Shown: positions 36,853 through 46,980, counted from the stretch's first letter. The stretch: 64,000 nt of DNA from Micromonospora cathayae (GCF_028993575.1 NZ_CP118615.1:1364001-1428000), one strand, 5' to 3'. Notes: generated by a model not told the origin, from the sequence alone. Made by a program: numbers and translations.

Positions 36853-38406
36853 TCAGGGGCGTGGGCGGCGGGACGGGGCGCGACGACGGGGGCGGGGCAC
36901 CGGATCGGCCGAGGTCGCCGGGTCGGCCGAGGTCGCCGGGTCCGGCCCGGCGGCGTCCGCGTCGGTTCCGGGCCCGGAGGCCCACGCCGCCTGATCGGGT
37001 ACGCCGGCTTCCGGGCCGCCTGCGGAACCGGCCGGGCCCACGCCCCGGTCGGGCACCGACGGATCACCGCTGCCGTCGGCTGCCGTCGAGTCGTCGGCCG
37101 CCGACCGGGTGACCGACGACCGGGACTGCGGGTCGGTGGGGTCCGGGTCGGCCGGAACGGCTGGTTCCCCGCGCCGTGGTCGGGGTACCCGGGTCGTCGA
37201 CACCGCTGCGGGCAACACCACGTCGGCCGGCCCGTCGGCTTGCCCGATCGGCGCGTCGTCTGGCCCGCCGGCAGAGGCGCTCGGCGCGTCGGCTGACCCG
37301 GCGACGCCGCTCGACGCGGAAGCGCTCGGTGCGGCGTCGCTCGGTGCGGCATCGGTCGTGGTGTCCGCCGGGGCGGGGGTGGCACCGTCGGCCGGGGCGG
37401 TCGGGCCGGTGGCGGCTGCCGCGTCCCTGCGCTGGGCCAGCGCGGCGACCAGCACCGAACCGGCGAGACCGGCGATCACCGCGTACGGGGCGACGAGGTG
37501 GGCGGAGAGCTGCTCACCTCGAAGCTCGGTCGACCGGGGAGCGGCCAGGAGATAGGCGACGGCGACGAGGATCGGGCCGGCCGCACCGGCGGCGGCCGCC
37601 CCGACCCGTCGGTAGGTCGACCGGGCGGCCCGGCGGGCGGCCAGCGCTCCGATCACCAGGGCGGAGCCCAGCGACAGCAGCGCTCCGGGCCAGTAGAGAT
37701 GCTCCCCCCACCACAGCTGTCTGTTGCCGGTGTCGAGCTGCCAGGTTCCGAGCTGGGCGCTGGTCAGCCCGCGTCCGGCGAGCACGCCGTCGACGACCGC
37801 GACCACGGCCAGCAACCAGATCCAGCCGGCGGTGGCGACGACACCGTTGGCGGCGGGCGGTGAGCGCAGCGCCCAGATCGCGACGAGCAGCCCGACCACT
37901 ACGCCGGCCCCGGCGTAGGCGGCGGCCATGTCCTGCGGCGCGGTGGTGTCCGGTGGGTTCGCGACGCGGGCCGGTACCGCCACGAGCAGCACGGTGACCA
38001 GCGCGCCGACCGCCGAGGCGACAGCGGTCGGGACCGCGCCGGCCCCGCGCCGGTTCCGCCGGGCGCGGCCGACCGGTTCCGGCGTTCGCGGGTCGGCGCC
38101 GGTTCGCTCCGGGACTTCCGGTCCGGGCTCGGTCGGTGCCGGCGGTACGTGGGTGCGCTGCCGGCTCAGCCGCTGCGCGACGACCGCTCCGGTGACGGTG
38201 GAGATGGCCGCGATCCAGGTGGACCAGGCGAGGCTGGCCGCCCACACCGGGCCGGAGGGGTCCGGAGCCACCGGGACGGCACCGACGTCGGTGGTCGTCC
38301 AGGTGATGATGCCCAGCCCGTAGCCGAAACCGAGCTGTGCCGCGCCCACACCGGCAGCCACGCCGACCGCGGTCGCGAGTGATCCTGCCCAGCCCCGTAC
38401 GGCCAT
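36853..38406 (-). CDS. multi-span membrane protein with long disordered tail
   Basis: This 517-aa protein has about eight hydrophobic segments in the first ~340 residues (for example SLATAVGVAAGVGAAQLGFG, LVTVLLVAVPARV, WLLAVVAVVDGVLAG, VAPYAVIAGLAGSVLVAAL). A cytoplasmic-looking tail of ~170 residues rich in Asp, Pro, Ala and Ser follows, with scattered RRPR-like basic ends. No family is recognised with certainty. ATG 38406 (MAVRGWAGSLA) is the first start before the membrane part. The gene is divergent from the PASTA protein gene at 38601. Confidence 0.65.
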   Translation of the reverse strand: MAVRGWAGSLATAVGVAAGVGAAQLGFGYGLGIITWTTTDVGAVPVAPDPSGPVWAASLAWSTWIAAISTVTGAVVAQRLSRQRTHVPPAPTEPGPEVPERTGADPRTPEPVGRARRNRRGAGAVPTAVASAVGALVTVLLVAVPARVANPPDTTAPQDMAAAYAGAGVVVGLLVAIWALRSPPAANGVVATAGWIWLLAVVAVVDGVLAGRGLTSAQLGTWQLDTGNRQLWWGEHLYWPGALLSLGSALVIGALAARRAARSTYRRVGAAAAGAAGPILVAVAYLLAAPRSTELRGEQLSAHLVAPYAVIAGLAGSVLVAALAQRRDAAAATGPTAPADGATPAPADTTTDAAPSDAAPSASASSGVAGSADAPSASAGGPDDAPIGQADGPADVVLPAAVSTTRVPRPRRGEPAVPADPDPTDPQSRSSVTRSAADDSTAADGSGDPSVPDRGVGPAGSAGGPEAGVPDQAAWASGPGTDADAAGPDPATSADPATSADPVPRPRRRAPSRRPRP

Positions 38407-38600
38407 GCCGGGCAGCGTAACGCCCCCTCGGCCGTCAGGCGACCGGTGGCCGTGGCGGGCGTCCGGGCCGGCCGGCCCGTTGACCGACCAGGGCGGAGGT
38501 TGGGCGGGTCGGTGGCGATGGTCCCCGGTACGGGGCCACCGGGCGGTTAGTTTGGACTGTCGAGGGTCCCGATGTCCGCCCAGCTGGGAAGGGACGAGCC

Positions 38601-39329
38601 ATGAGCGACGACCGACGGGAGCCGGGGACCGGCGAGGATCCCGAGGACCGCACCCGACCTGTCCCGCGTCCGGAGTCGCCGACCGAGGCCGGTTCGGCGG
38701 ACCGGGACGGTGCCGCTCCGGTCGCCGAGGGGACCCGCGTCGGGCCACCGGTGCCCACGGTCTGGTCGGGCCGGGCGGAGGTACCGGCACCGAGGTCCTC
38801 GCGGTACCAGGAGGCGGCCCCGGGCGAGTGGTACCCGGAGGTGCAGGACGACCGCCGGTGGTGGTTGCCGATCGTGGTGGCCTCGGTGGCCCTGGTCTTC
38901 CTGGCGGTGCTCGGCGTCGGTCTGTGGTTGATCGTCCGGTCGACGTCGGGGCCCGAGCCGGCCGGGACGCCGTCACCGCCCGCCGCGACGACGGGCGCCG
39001 CACCGACCCCGTCGCCGAGCCGGACGACGCCGACCACCCCGCCACCGACGACGACCGGGCCCGACCGGGTGCCGATGCCACCGCTGGTGGGGTTGCCGCA
39101 GCCGGCCGCGGAGGCCGTGCTGGACCGGTTGGGTCTGGGGTACCGGGTGGAGTTGCGTCCGTCGGACCGGCCGGCCGGGACTGTGATCGAGATCGATCCG
39201 CCGGCCGGGGAGAGCGTCCCGGCGGGCAGTGACGTCACCCTGGTCGTCTCGGAGGGGCCGGCCGTGTCCGAGGAGCCGACGGAGAGCACCCCGGCTACTC
39301 CTGCTCCTACTCCGACCCCGACCGGCTGA
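38601..39329 (+). CDS. single-span PASTA-domain protein
   Basis: This 242-aa protein has a disordered acidic cytoplasmic N-terminus (~88 residues), one membrane helix (PIVVASVALVFLAVLGVGLW) and a Ser/Thr/Pro-rich external linker. One PASTA domain (about residues 155-222: PPLVGLPQPAAEAVLDRLGL, then DVTLVVSEG) and a short Thr/Pro tail follow. PASTA domains bind peptidoglycan fragments, as in PknB (54440). Without a kinase or transpeptidase domain it may act as a wall sensor or adaptor. ATG 38601 follows GGAAGGGA. Confidence 0.78.
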   Translation: MSDDRREPGTGEDPEDRTRPVPRPESPTEAGSADRDGAAPVAEGTRVGPPVPTVWSGRAEVPAPRSSRYQEAAPGEWYPEVQDDRRWWLPIVVASVALVFLAVLGVGLWLIVRSTSGPEPAGTPSPPAATTGAAPTPSPSRTTPTTPPPTTTGPDRVPMPPLVGLPQPAAEAVLDRLGLGYRVELRPSDRPAGTVIEIDPPAGESVPAGSDVTLVVSEGPAVSEEPTESTPATPAPTPTPTG

Positions 39330-39332
39330 GCG

Positions 39333-39761
39333 TCACCACATCCGGCGGCGGGACCCGACGATGATCAGCCCGGTCAGGGAGATGGCCAGCCCGAGGAGGC
39401 CGGACCAGACCAGGGACCGGTGCAGTGCCGCCGTCCGGCTGGTGTCGGAGCCGTCCTGTCGACCGGTGCCACCACCCCGGCCTGGTACCCGGTGCCCGGC
39501 GTCCGCGAGGGCACCGACCTGGTCACCGGACCCGGCAGGCGGGCCGGTCGGACCGCTCGGTCCGGCGGCCGGGAAAGCTGACGGGCCGGCCGGGACGTCC
39601 GCCGGGGCCGCCGGGACGGCGCGCTGGACGGACGAGTGGGCCGGTGCCCGGGTCACGACGGCCAGCGCGGTCGCGGTACCGAGCAGGACGAGCAGTACGA
39701 CGGCGTAGCTGACGCGGGTCAGCCGAGGCTGACGTGCGATGGTGCGGTTGAGCATGGCCAT
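39333..39761 (-). CDS. hypothetical membrane protein (142 aa)
   Basis: No family is recognised. Two hydrophobic helices, one near each end (SYAVVLLVLLGTATALAVV and LLGLAISLTGLIIVGSRRRM), flank a ~75-residue Gly/Pro/Ala-rich external loop. The C-terminal SGLLGLAISLTGLIIVG followed by basic residues recalls an LPXTG-like sorting tail, but no sorting motif is present. ATG 39761 (MAMLNRT) or 39755 can start it. Its stop is 3 bases from the convergent PASTA gene stop. Confidence 0.5.
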   Translation of the reverse strand: MAMLNRTIARQPRLTRVSYAVVLLVLLGTATALAVVTRAPAHSSVQRAVPAAPADVPAGPSAFPAAGPSGPTGPPAGSGDQVGALADAGHRVPGRGGGTGRQDGSDTSRTAALHRSLVWSGLLGLAISLTGLIIVGSRRRMW

Positions 39762-39859
39762 CCCAGGTTCTCTGGTCCGGGACGGGCGGGGTGCTGCTGC
39801 CGGGGTGGGCAGACCAAGTCTATGGCCCAGGCCCACCCCATGACCGGGGAAAGTGCAGG

Positions 39860-40147
39860 TCAGCCCACGCGGACCGGGGTCCGGGCCGCCGGCCGGCGCG
39901 CCCCGCGCACGGTGTGCGGACGGGGCTCGGGGCCGGCCTGGAGCCGGAGCAGCCCGGCCCGTTGGACGAAGATCGACCGTCGGCTGACGGCGTCCCCGGT
40001 CGCGTTCAGCTCGTACCCGTCCAGCCAGAGCCAGCCGTCGTAGGCGGGCCAGTCCAGCACCCGGATCACCCGGAACAACATCGGTCGGAAGAACTGCACA
40101 CTTGCCGCACGAGTCACGTGCAGTACGTCACCTGAGCGGGGAAGCAC
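39860..40147 (-). CDS. small conserved-looking protein next to the DUF5753 module (95 aa)
   Basis: Reads VLPRSGDVLHVTRAASVQF, then a Trp-rich compact middle (LDWPAYDGWLWLDGYEL) and a basic tail (RRSIFVQRAGLLRLQ). GTG 40147 is preceded by AGGAG at 5 bases, which supports the start; the frame stays open far upstream, but that part looks non-coding. Function unknown. It is divergent from the 40850 regulator across a 702-bp gap, and such genes may belong to the same DUF5753/DUF397 module. Confidence 0.55.
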   Translation of the reverse strand: MLPRSGDVLHVTRAASVQFFRPMLFRVIRVLDWPAYDGWLWLDGYELNATGDAVSRRSIFVQRAGLLRLQAGPEPRPHTVRGARRPAARTPVRVG

Positions 40148-40458
40148 ATCGGCTCCTGTGAGGGATCGGCCGGCGGGCACGCCGGCGGGAGGCGTCAACG
40201 GGGATCGGTCCGGTTCGGCGCGGTGGTGCCGCTTGCGGACCAGCATGGCGAGATGGTGCCGGTCGGGGCGTACCCGCTGGTGGCGGACCGCCACCCGACC
40301 AGCACCCGGCTGCTTCCGGTTACCGCTTCCGCCGCCGGAGTGGGCGGTCGGCCAGCGGGGGTTCCTTACCCGACAGCAGGGCTGATTGTCCCGGCCCGGT
40401 GCTTTCCGCCCATCTCGTCCACGCCGCGCCGAACGCGCTGCGAAAGCGAGAGGAAACG

Positions 40459-40581
40459 GTGCGTGACCCGAGCCATGCCGACAGACTGCACGAGCGACGT
40501 GCGACATGCAAGTTGCACGTCGACTTTTGCCGATACCTGAAGTGTCCGCCCGGTAACCCGCCTCCGGCCGCCGGCGCTTGA
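40459..40581 (+). CDS. possible 40-aa small protein ahead of an intrinsic terminator
   Basis: GTG 40459 follows GAGAGGAAAC, a good ribosome binding site, and opens a 40-codon frame (start MRDPSHADRLHERRATC). It has three cysteines (C17, C25, C30) and a Pro-rich end, and stops at TGA 40579-40581. A classical T-run terminator begins 14 bases later, which argues for a short transcript ending here. The alternative is a non-coding RNA or a leader of the 40850 gene. Confidence 0.3.
   Translation: MRDPSHADRLHERRATCKLHVDFCRYLKCPPGNPPPAAGA
40495..40522. promoter_or_regulatory. 28-bp inverted repeat with nested palindrome
   Basis: CGACGTGC (40495-40502) and GCACGTCG (40515-40522) are perfect arms; inside lies a second palindrome, TGCAA-G-TTGCA (40507-40517). 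It may be a regulator binding site for the DUF5753 protein or an RNA hairpin within the small transcript. Confidence 0.4.
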
Positions 40582-40594
40582 AGCCGTGACCGGG

Positions 40595-40621
40595 AAACCG
40601 GCACACTGGACGCCGGTTTTT
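40595..40621 (+). terminator. classical intrinsic terminator with T-run
   Basis: AAACCGGC (40595-40602) pairs with GCCGGTTT (40612-40619) and is followed by TT, giving five T in a row on the + strand. T-run terminators are rare in this sequence, so a real + strand transcript probably ends here, upstream of the 40850 gene. Confidence 0.65.
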
Positions 40622-40849
40622 CGCCGCCGCGGCCGGCTGATGACCGCAACCATCCCCCGCCGCGAACGATCGCCCGCCGGTCGACGGTCGCGCCCCCGGC
40701 GGGCGAGTCAGTCCGGGCGCGATCGACCGGAGGTGCCCCCCGGTGAGCGCGAACAGTGCTTACACCCCACGCCGTCGCACGGGTCGGGTCGGAACAGCGG
40801 GCGCGAGCGCGTCCGTGACCCGGCCGGCCGTGCGGGAAGGGCTGATCCG

Positions 40850-41731
40850 GTGAGCGAACGTCGGAGTCCCACCATCCGCCGTCGCCGGCTGGGAGCCGAA
40901 CTGCGCCGGCTGCGGGACGAAGCCGGCATCACCATCGACGCGGTCGCCGAGCGGCTCGAGTGCTCGGCGTCGAAGATCTCGCGGATCGAGACGGGCCACA
41001 CCACCGCCAGCCCCCGCGACGTCCGGGACATGCTGCTCATCTACGGCGTGTCGGAGGTCGAGAGCGAAGAGCTGGTGCAGATCGCCCGGGAGGCGCGCCA
41101 GCGCGGCTGGTGGCACCCCTTCAACTCGGTCCTCTCCGGCGCGTACGTGGGGATGGAGGCCGCCGCCCGGCGGGTACGCGCGTACGAACAGCAGGTGGTG
41201 CCCGGGCTGCTCCAGTCCGCCGACTACGCCAGCGCGATGATCCGGCTCGCCCGTCCGGACATGCCGTCCGACGAAGTCACCCAACGGGTGCGTGTCCGTT
41301 CGAACCGCCAGTCGTTACTGACCCAGGATGATCCGATCGACCTTTGGGTGGTGCTCGATGAAGCGGTGGTGAGCCGGCCGGTGGGTGGGGAAGAGGTGAT
41401 GAGTGCACAGTTGGCCCGGCTCGTCGAGATGGCGAAGCTGCCCAACGTCACCATCCAGTTGCTGCCCTTCCGGGTCGGGGCTCATGCGGGCATGGACGGC
41501 TCGTTCACGATCCTCGACTTTTCCGAGCCCGGTGATCCGGATGTCGTGTACGCGGAGAACGCCACGGGTGGGCTCTTCCTGGAGAAGAGCGACGAGCTTC
41601 AACGCTTCAACTACATCTTCGACCAGATTCGAATACTGGCCATGCGACCGGAGGAGTCCATCGCACACATCGCAGAACTGGCAGAGGAGCCGTTGTGGAA
41701 ATGGCGACCAAGAGGGTCTCCGCAGACCTGA
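40850..41731 (+). CDS. XRE/helix-turn-helix regulator with DUF5753
   Basis: This 293-aa protein has an N-terminal helix-turn-helix (about residues 8-62: LGAELRRLRDEAGITIDAVA, then ERLECSASKISRIETGH). The DUF5753 ligand or partner domain (about 90-275) contains RRVRAYEQQVVPGLLQSADY and NVTIQLLPFRVGAHAGMDGS. These regulators are abundant in Streptomyces and relatives and work in pairs with DUF397 proteins, as in the WhiJ-type developmental loci. GTG 40850 is chosen because the conserved part starts there. The DUF397 partner overlaps its end. Confidence 0.88.
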   Translation: MSERRSPTIRRRRLGAELRRLRDEAGITIDAVAERLECSASKISRIETGHTTASPRDVRDMLLIYGVSEVESEELVQIAREARQRGWWHPFNSVLSGAYVGMEAAARRVRAYEQQVVPGLLQSADYASAMIRLARPDMPSDEVTQRVRVRSNRQSLLTQDDPIDLWVVLDEAVVSRPVGGEEVMSAQLARLVEMAKLPNVTIQLLPFRVGAHAGMDGSFTILDFSEPGDPDVVYAENATGGLFLEKSDELQRFNYIFDQIRILAMRPEESIAHIAELAEEPLWKWRPRGSPQT

Positions 41732-41922
41732 CGCACGCATCGTGGTTCAAGAGCTCGCGTAGCGGGCCGAACTGCGACAACTGCGTGGAGGTGGCGTTCG
41801 TGACCGGAGCGGTCGGGGTCCGTGACTCGAAGGACCCGAGCGGTCCCGCTCTGGTGTTCGCCCCCGGTGACTGGCTCGCCTTCGTCGGCGGTACCAAGCG
41901 CACAGGGCTCAGCCTCGGCTGA
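41695..41922 (+). CDS. DUF397 protein, partner of the DUF5753 regulator
   Basis: This 75-aa protein has the DUF397 pattern: ASWFKSSRSGPNCDNCVEVA, then VGVRDSKDPSGPALVF and a final GDWLAFV strand. DUF397 proteins act with their neighbouring DUF5753 regulator, probably as a small antagonist or co-factor. GTG 41695 (5 bases after GGAG) overlaps the upstream gene by 37 bases; ATG 41701 is an alternative. Translational coupling of the pair is likely. A strong hairpin terminator follows at 41942. Confidence 0.88.
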   Translation: MEMATKRVSADLTHASWFKSSRSGPNCDNCVEVAFVTGAVGVRDSKDPSGPALVFAPGDWLAFVGGTKRTGLSLG

Positions 41923-41941
41923 GTCCGGACGCGGACAGGTG

Positions 41942-41991
41942 GGGCGCGGTCCCCGCTTCCGGCAGCGTGGCCGGAGGTGGGGGCCGCGCCC
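41942..41991 (+). terminator. strong hairpin terminator of the DUF5753/DUF397 operon
   Basis: GGGCGCGGTCCCC (41942-41954) pairs with GGGGGCCGCGCCC (41979-41991), with one G-T pair, and an inner CCGGC/GCCGG stem stacks inside. It begins 19 bases after the DUF397 stop. Confidence 0.7.
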
Positions 41992-42154
41992 TCGTCCTGT
42001 CCGCGCGGGCCCGCCGCCCGTCCGACGTCGCCGGACCGGCCGGTGCGGGGGTACCACCCGTCGCCACTTTCGTCCCACCTCGTTGTACTTCTCGTCATCG
42101 GCCGGCCGTCCGGTCGGCCAGGTGGATCCGCAACCGAGCGAGGCAGGTGGACGG

Positions 42155-42562
42155 ATGACGACGATCGGCTCAGAGAACCTCACCAACGGCCCGGGAAAGC
42201 CGGAGCGGTTCGGCGGCAAGTACCGCGGGGCCCGCCGGGACACCGTGCTGACGGAGGTGGTCTCCACCGATTCCGAGCTGGGTGGCCGGGAGGGCGGCGG
42301 TTCCGCGCCCGAGCAGGTCGGGTCGCCACTGTCCCTGCCGCCGCTGGACCCGAACCCGCTGACCGAGCCCTCGTTCCCGCCGACCGGCTGGTCGGTCGAG
42401 AGCAGCGAGGCGTTGGCGGACCATCCCCTCCTGCGCGGTCTGCTGTTGGAACTGCCGCCCCGGGGCAGTGTGCCGCCTCCCGGCTGGCTCGACCGCTGGT
42501 TCGAGGCGACCCGGGCGATCCTGGAACTGCTGTACGTGCAGGGTTCAGGTCGCGCGCGCTGA
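42155..42562 (+). CDS. hypothetical protein (135 aa)
   Basis: No known domain is recognised. The protein begins MTTIGSENLTNGPGKPE, has a Gly/Pro-rich loop and ends with a helix rich in Trp and Leu (GWLDRWFEATRAILELLYV). No signal peptide or membrane helix is seen. ATG 42155 is 8 bases after AGGCAGG. Its last 18 bases overlap the convergent 42545 gene. It follows the DUF397 gene by 232 bp, with a terminator between, so it is a separate unit. Confidence 0.5.
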   Translation: MTTIGSENLTNGPGKPERFGGKYRGARRDTVLTEVVSTDSELGGREGGGSAPEQVGSPLSLPPLDPNPLTEPSFPPTGWSVESSEALADHPLLRGLLLELPPRGSVPPPGWLDRWFEATRAILELLYVQGSGRAR

Positions 42563-43153
42563 TCCGACCGGGTCCGGCAGCCGGGCGGAACCGGCAGCGG
42601 GCAGGGCCCGCGCGGCGAGCCGGCTGTGCCGCATCGCGTGGCGTACTCCGATCGCGGTGACGAGGAACAGGGCGACGGTGAGCGCCGGCCCGGTCGGTTC
42701 GGTGCCGGTGACCGCGCCGACGCCGCTCGCGGTGACCGCGGCCGGTACCAGCGCCAGGCCGGTGACCTGGAGGGGTAGCCCGACCAGCGGGTGGGCCGCG
42801 TGGGCGCGCAGTCCGGGTGGGACGGGTGCGCGGGGCGCGCTGGTGAAGGCCCGGGTGCCGGCCCGGAGCCGGTGCAGCCGGCGTACCGTGCAGGCGGCGA
42901 CGAGGAGCGCGGGCAGGGCGGCCAGGGCGAGCCCGGCGGCGGCCCGGTCGGCGGGTGTGGTGCCGACGGTGCTGAGCCCGGCGAACACCACCGACACCAT
43001 CAGGCCGAGGCCGGTGAGGCTCAGGACGATCAGCCATCCGGTGCGCCGCCGCAGGGCGCGGGCCCGGCGCAGTCGCGGGAGTCCGTCGGCGACCGCGCCC
43101 GCGGTGAGCCAGACCGCCGCGACGGGCAGCAGGGCGAGGAGATGGGGGTCCAT
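42545..43153 (-). CDS. hypothetical membrane protein (202 aa)
   Basis: Integral membrane protein with about six hydrophobic helices (LLALLPVAAVWLTAGAVADG, GWLIVLSLTGLGLMVSVVFA, LALAALPALLVAACTV, VGLPLQVTGLALVPAAVTAS and others) and a short basic tail. No family is recognised. ATG 43153 (MDPHLLALL) starts the membrane part. It is divergent from the subtilase gene at 43365, sharing a 211-bp region. Confidence 0.6.
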   Translation of the reverse strand: MDPHLLALLPVAAVWLTAGAVADGLPRLRRARALRRRTGWLIVLSLTGLGLMVSVVFAGLSTVGTTPADRAAAGLALAALPALLVAACTVRRLHRLRAGTRAFTSAPRAPVPPGLRAHAAHPLVGLPLQVTGLALVPAAVTASGVGAVTGTEPTGPALTVALFLVTAIGVRHAMRHSRLAARALPAAGSARLPDPVGSARAT

Positions 43154-43364
43154 GTCCGACACTCTTTCCCGTTCGGCGGCCGATCGAATCCGGCTGGTCC
43201 CGGGTTCCGGCCGACGGTTACCCCTAGGGGTCATCCCGTCACGTTATTGATACTTCGACATGTTTCGTTGGCTGGGTCGTCGGCCTAGCCTCAGCTCGAT
43301 CGGTCATCATCGATCTCCCCTGGATGGGGAGAGGATGCGTGCCGGTCGGAGGGGAGGTAGGGAG

Positions 43365-44927
<1,563 letters not shown>

Positions 44928-44942
44928 TCAGCTGCCGACAGC

Positions 44943-44974
44943 AAGGGGCCCCGCCGGTGACGGCGGGGCCCCTT
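44943..44974. terminator. strong bidirectional terminator
   Basis: AAGGGGCCCCGCCG (44943-44956) and CGGCGGGGCCCCTT (44961-44974) form a 14-bp perfect stem with a GTGA loop, between the convergent subtilase and glycosyltransferase genes. Confidence 0.8.
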
Positions 44975-44995
44975 CTGGCGTACGTGGATGGGCGG

Positions 44996-45799
44996 TCAGA
45001 CCGCGAAGCTGGACGGCCGGTCGGTGGCCGGCGCGGGCGGGCGGGCCTTCCACAGGCCGGTCTTCTGCGCGCCCAGCCGGGCCAGGTAGGCCGGGTTGAG
45101 GATGACGTACCGCTTCCACAGCCGTTTCGGCTCCAGCCCGAGCCGCCAGAACCACTCCAGCCCGGCCCGCTGCATCCACGGCGGCGGATTGCGCAGCAGT
45201 CCGGCGTGGTAGTCGAAGGCCGCGCCGACCGCCATCAGCGGCATGTCCAGCAGCGGCCGCATCGCGTACGTGAAGATCTCCTGCCGGGGGCAGCCCAGCC
45301 CGACCAGGACGAGCCGGGCACCGCTGGCCCGGATCCGGTCGGCGATCTCGACGTCCTCGCCCGGCTGCACCGCGCGGAACTTCGACGGCTCCACCCCGGC
45401 GATCTTCAGGGCCGGAAACATCCGCTCCAGCGCCGGGATGAGCCGGGCCAGGGTCTCCTCGGTCGAGCCGTACAGGTAGACCGGCAGCCCCTCGTCGGCG
45501 AACCGGGCCAGCACCCGCAGGGTCAGCTCCGGGCCGTACACCCGGTCGCTGAGCCCGGCCCGGTGCAGCAGGTTGAGCGCCCAGCGCACCGGCTGGCCGT
45601 CCGGGGTCACCACGTCGAAGGAGTTCAGCCGGGCGTTGTGCGCCGGGTCGAGGACACCGGTCATCACGCCGTGCACGGCCAGCGCGGTCAGCGCCAGCGG
45701 CCGGCGGTCGCGGGCGGCCCGGACCACCTCCTCGGTGGCCGAGGCGTAGTCGGTGGCGTCGACCAGGACGCCGAGGACGTTGCGTTTGCGCGCGGTCAC
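44996..45799 (-). CDS. WecB/TagA/CpsF family glycosyltransferase
   Basis: This 267-aa GT26-family enzyme adds an N-acetyl-hexosamine-type sugar to a lipid-linked acceptor in wall polymer or exopolysaccharide synthesis, at the inner face of the membrane. Family motifs are [26 protein letters not shown] and [12 protein letters not shown]. The C-terminal [18 protein letters not shown] basic/aromatic segment (here [17 protein letters not shown]) helps membrane attachment. GTG 45799 overlaps the upstream stop as GTGA and is preferred; ATG 45814 is an alternative. It is co-transcribed with the epimerase-like gene. Confidence 0.88.
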   Translation of the reverse strand: MTARKRNVLGVLVDATDYASATEEVVRAARDRRPLALTALAVHGVMTGVLDPAHNARLNSFDVVTPDGQPVRWALNLLHRAGLSDRVYGPELTLRVLARFADEGLPVYLYGSTEETLARLIPALERMFPALKIAGVEPSKFRAVQPGEDVEIADRIRASGARLVLVGLGCPRQEIFTYAMRPLLDMPLMAVGAAFDYHAGLLRNPPPWMQRAGLEWFWRLGLEPKRLWKRYVILNPAYLARLGAQKTGLWKARPPAPATDRPSSFAV

Positions 45800-46869
45800 G
45801 ACTGGGGCACCCATTTCTCCACGTTCGCCTCGTAGATCTCCCGCAGGATCATCGGTACGTCGTAGACCTGCTTCCAGTCCGGGTAGTCCCGCTGGAACGC
45901 CTCGTTCGACCCGATCCACCACTTGTGGTCGCCGATCCGGTTCGCCTCGACGTACTCGGTGATCATCTCCTGGCCGGTGATCTGCTCGGCCAGGGTGAAC
46001 GCCTCCCGGTTGGAGGTGTTCGAGTGGCGTCCGCCACCGAGGTTGTAGACCGCCGCCGAGCGCGGGTCGCGGAAGAACGCCTCGAACGCGGAGACCACGT
46101 CCGAGCTGTGGATGGCGTCCCGGACCTGCTTGCCCTGGTACCCGAAGATCTTGTACGTCCGGCGTTCCATGTTGCAGCGCATCACGTACGCCAGGAAGCC
46201 GTGCAGCTCGGTGGCCGAGTGCGCCGCACCGGTCAGCGTGCCGCCCCGGAAACAGGCGGTCCGCATGTCGAAGTAGCGGCCGTACTCCTGCACCATCACG
46301 TCGGCGGCGACCTTGGACGCCCCGAACACCGAGTGCAGGCAGGCGTCGATCGACATGTCCTCCCGGATGCCCTGCTCGTACGGGTGGCCCGGCTCGATCT
46401 CCCAGCGCGTCTCCAGCTCCACCAGCGGGAGGCTGTTCGGCCGGTCGCCGTAGACCTTGTTGGTCGAGCAGTGGATCACCGGGGCGTCGATGCAGTGCTC
46501 CCGGACGTTCTGGAGCACGTTCAGCGTGCCCGCCGCGTTCACGTCGAAGTCGGTGAACGGGTCGCGGACCGCCCAGTCGTGCGACGGCTGCGCGGCGGTG
46601 TGGATCACCACCGCGATGTCGCGGCCGTACCGCCGGAACAGCGCCGCCAGCGCGTCCCGGTCGCGGATGTCGATGCCGTGGTGCGCGTACGCCCCGCCCA
46701 GCTCGTCGGCGAGCCGGCGTACGTTCCACGCGGTGGACGCCTCCGCGCCGAAGAACTCCTGCCGCATGTCGTTGTCGATGCCGACCACGTCGAGACCGAG
46801 ACCGGCGAAGTGCCGGACCGCCTCCGAGCCGATCAGACCGCCGGAACCGGTCACCACCGCGACACTCAC
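45796..46869 (-). CDS. NDP-sugar epimerase-like SDR protein with Tyr-to-Phe change
   Basis: This 357-aa extended short-chain dehydrogenase has an N-terminal Rossmann motif [13 protein letters not shown]. The STNKVYGD segment near residue 134 and [14 protein letters not shown] near 245 resemble CDP-paratose/tyvelose 2-epimerases. The catalytic YxxxK position reads F182-GAS-K186, the codon being TTC. Loss of the tyrosine hydroxyl should alter or abolish the usual hydride-transfer chemistry. It is transcribed with the glycosyltransferase and may supply or sense its sugar nucleotide. GTG 46869 has GGAG at 6 bases. The substrate is not established. Confidence 0.82.
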   Translation of the reverse strand: MSVAVVTGSGGLIGSEAVRHFAGLGLDVVGIDNDMRQEFFGAEASTAWNVRRLADELGGAYAHHGIDIRDRDALAALFRRYGRDIAVVIHTAAQPSHDWAVRDPFTDFDVNAAGTLNVLQNVREHCIDAPVIHCSTNKVYGDRPNSLPLVELETRWEIEPGHPYEQGIREDMSIDACLHSVFGASKVAADVMVQEYGRYFDMRTACFRGGTLTGAAHSATELHGFLAYVMRCNMERRTYKIFGYQGKQVRDAIHSSDVVSAFEAFFRDPRSAAVYNLGGGRHSNTSNREAFTLAEQITGQEMITEYVEANRIGDHKWWIGSNEAFQRDYPDWKQVYDVPMILREIYEANVEKWVPQS

Positions 46870-46948
46870 ACGCCACTCCGATGAGTCATAGGGGGCAGAG
46901 AAACCATCGGAGCATAACGTGACGATCCGCCCGGCCCCCGAATGCGGC

Positions 46949-46974
46949 GAGGGCCCCGCTGCTGCGGAGCCCTC
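46949..46974 (-). terminator. hairpin downstream of tRNA-Leu
   Basis: GAGGGC (46949-46954) pairs with GCCCTC (46969-46974) and an inner CCGC/GCGG extends it past a mismatch. It lies just beyond the 3' end of the minus-strand tRNA and before the epimerase gene. Confidence 0.5.
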
Positions 46975-46980
46975 GACTGT

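Larger units (their letters stand above)
40148..40849. other. 702-bp gap with possible small gene and intrinsic terminator
   Basis: No conventional gene is supported. It contains the 5' regions of the 95-aa gene (-) and the DUF5753 regulator (+), the possible 40-aa frame at 40459-40581, the inverted repeat at 40495-40522 and the T-run terminator at 40595-40621. Confidence 0.5.

Noticed and set aside
40101-40125. CACGTG palindrome as a further parS site
   Set aside because: Flanks do not match TTTC/GAAA, and it lies inside the coding region of the 95-aa gene.
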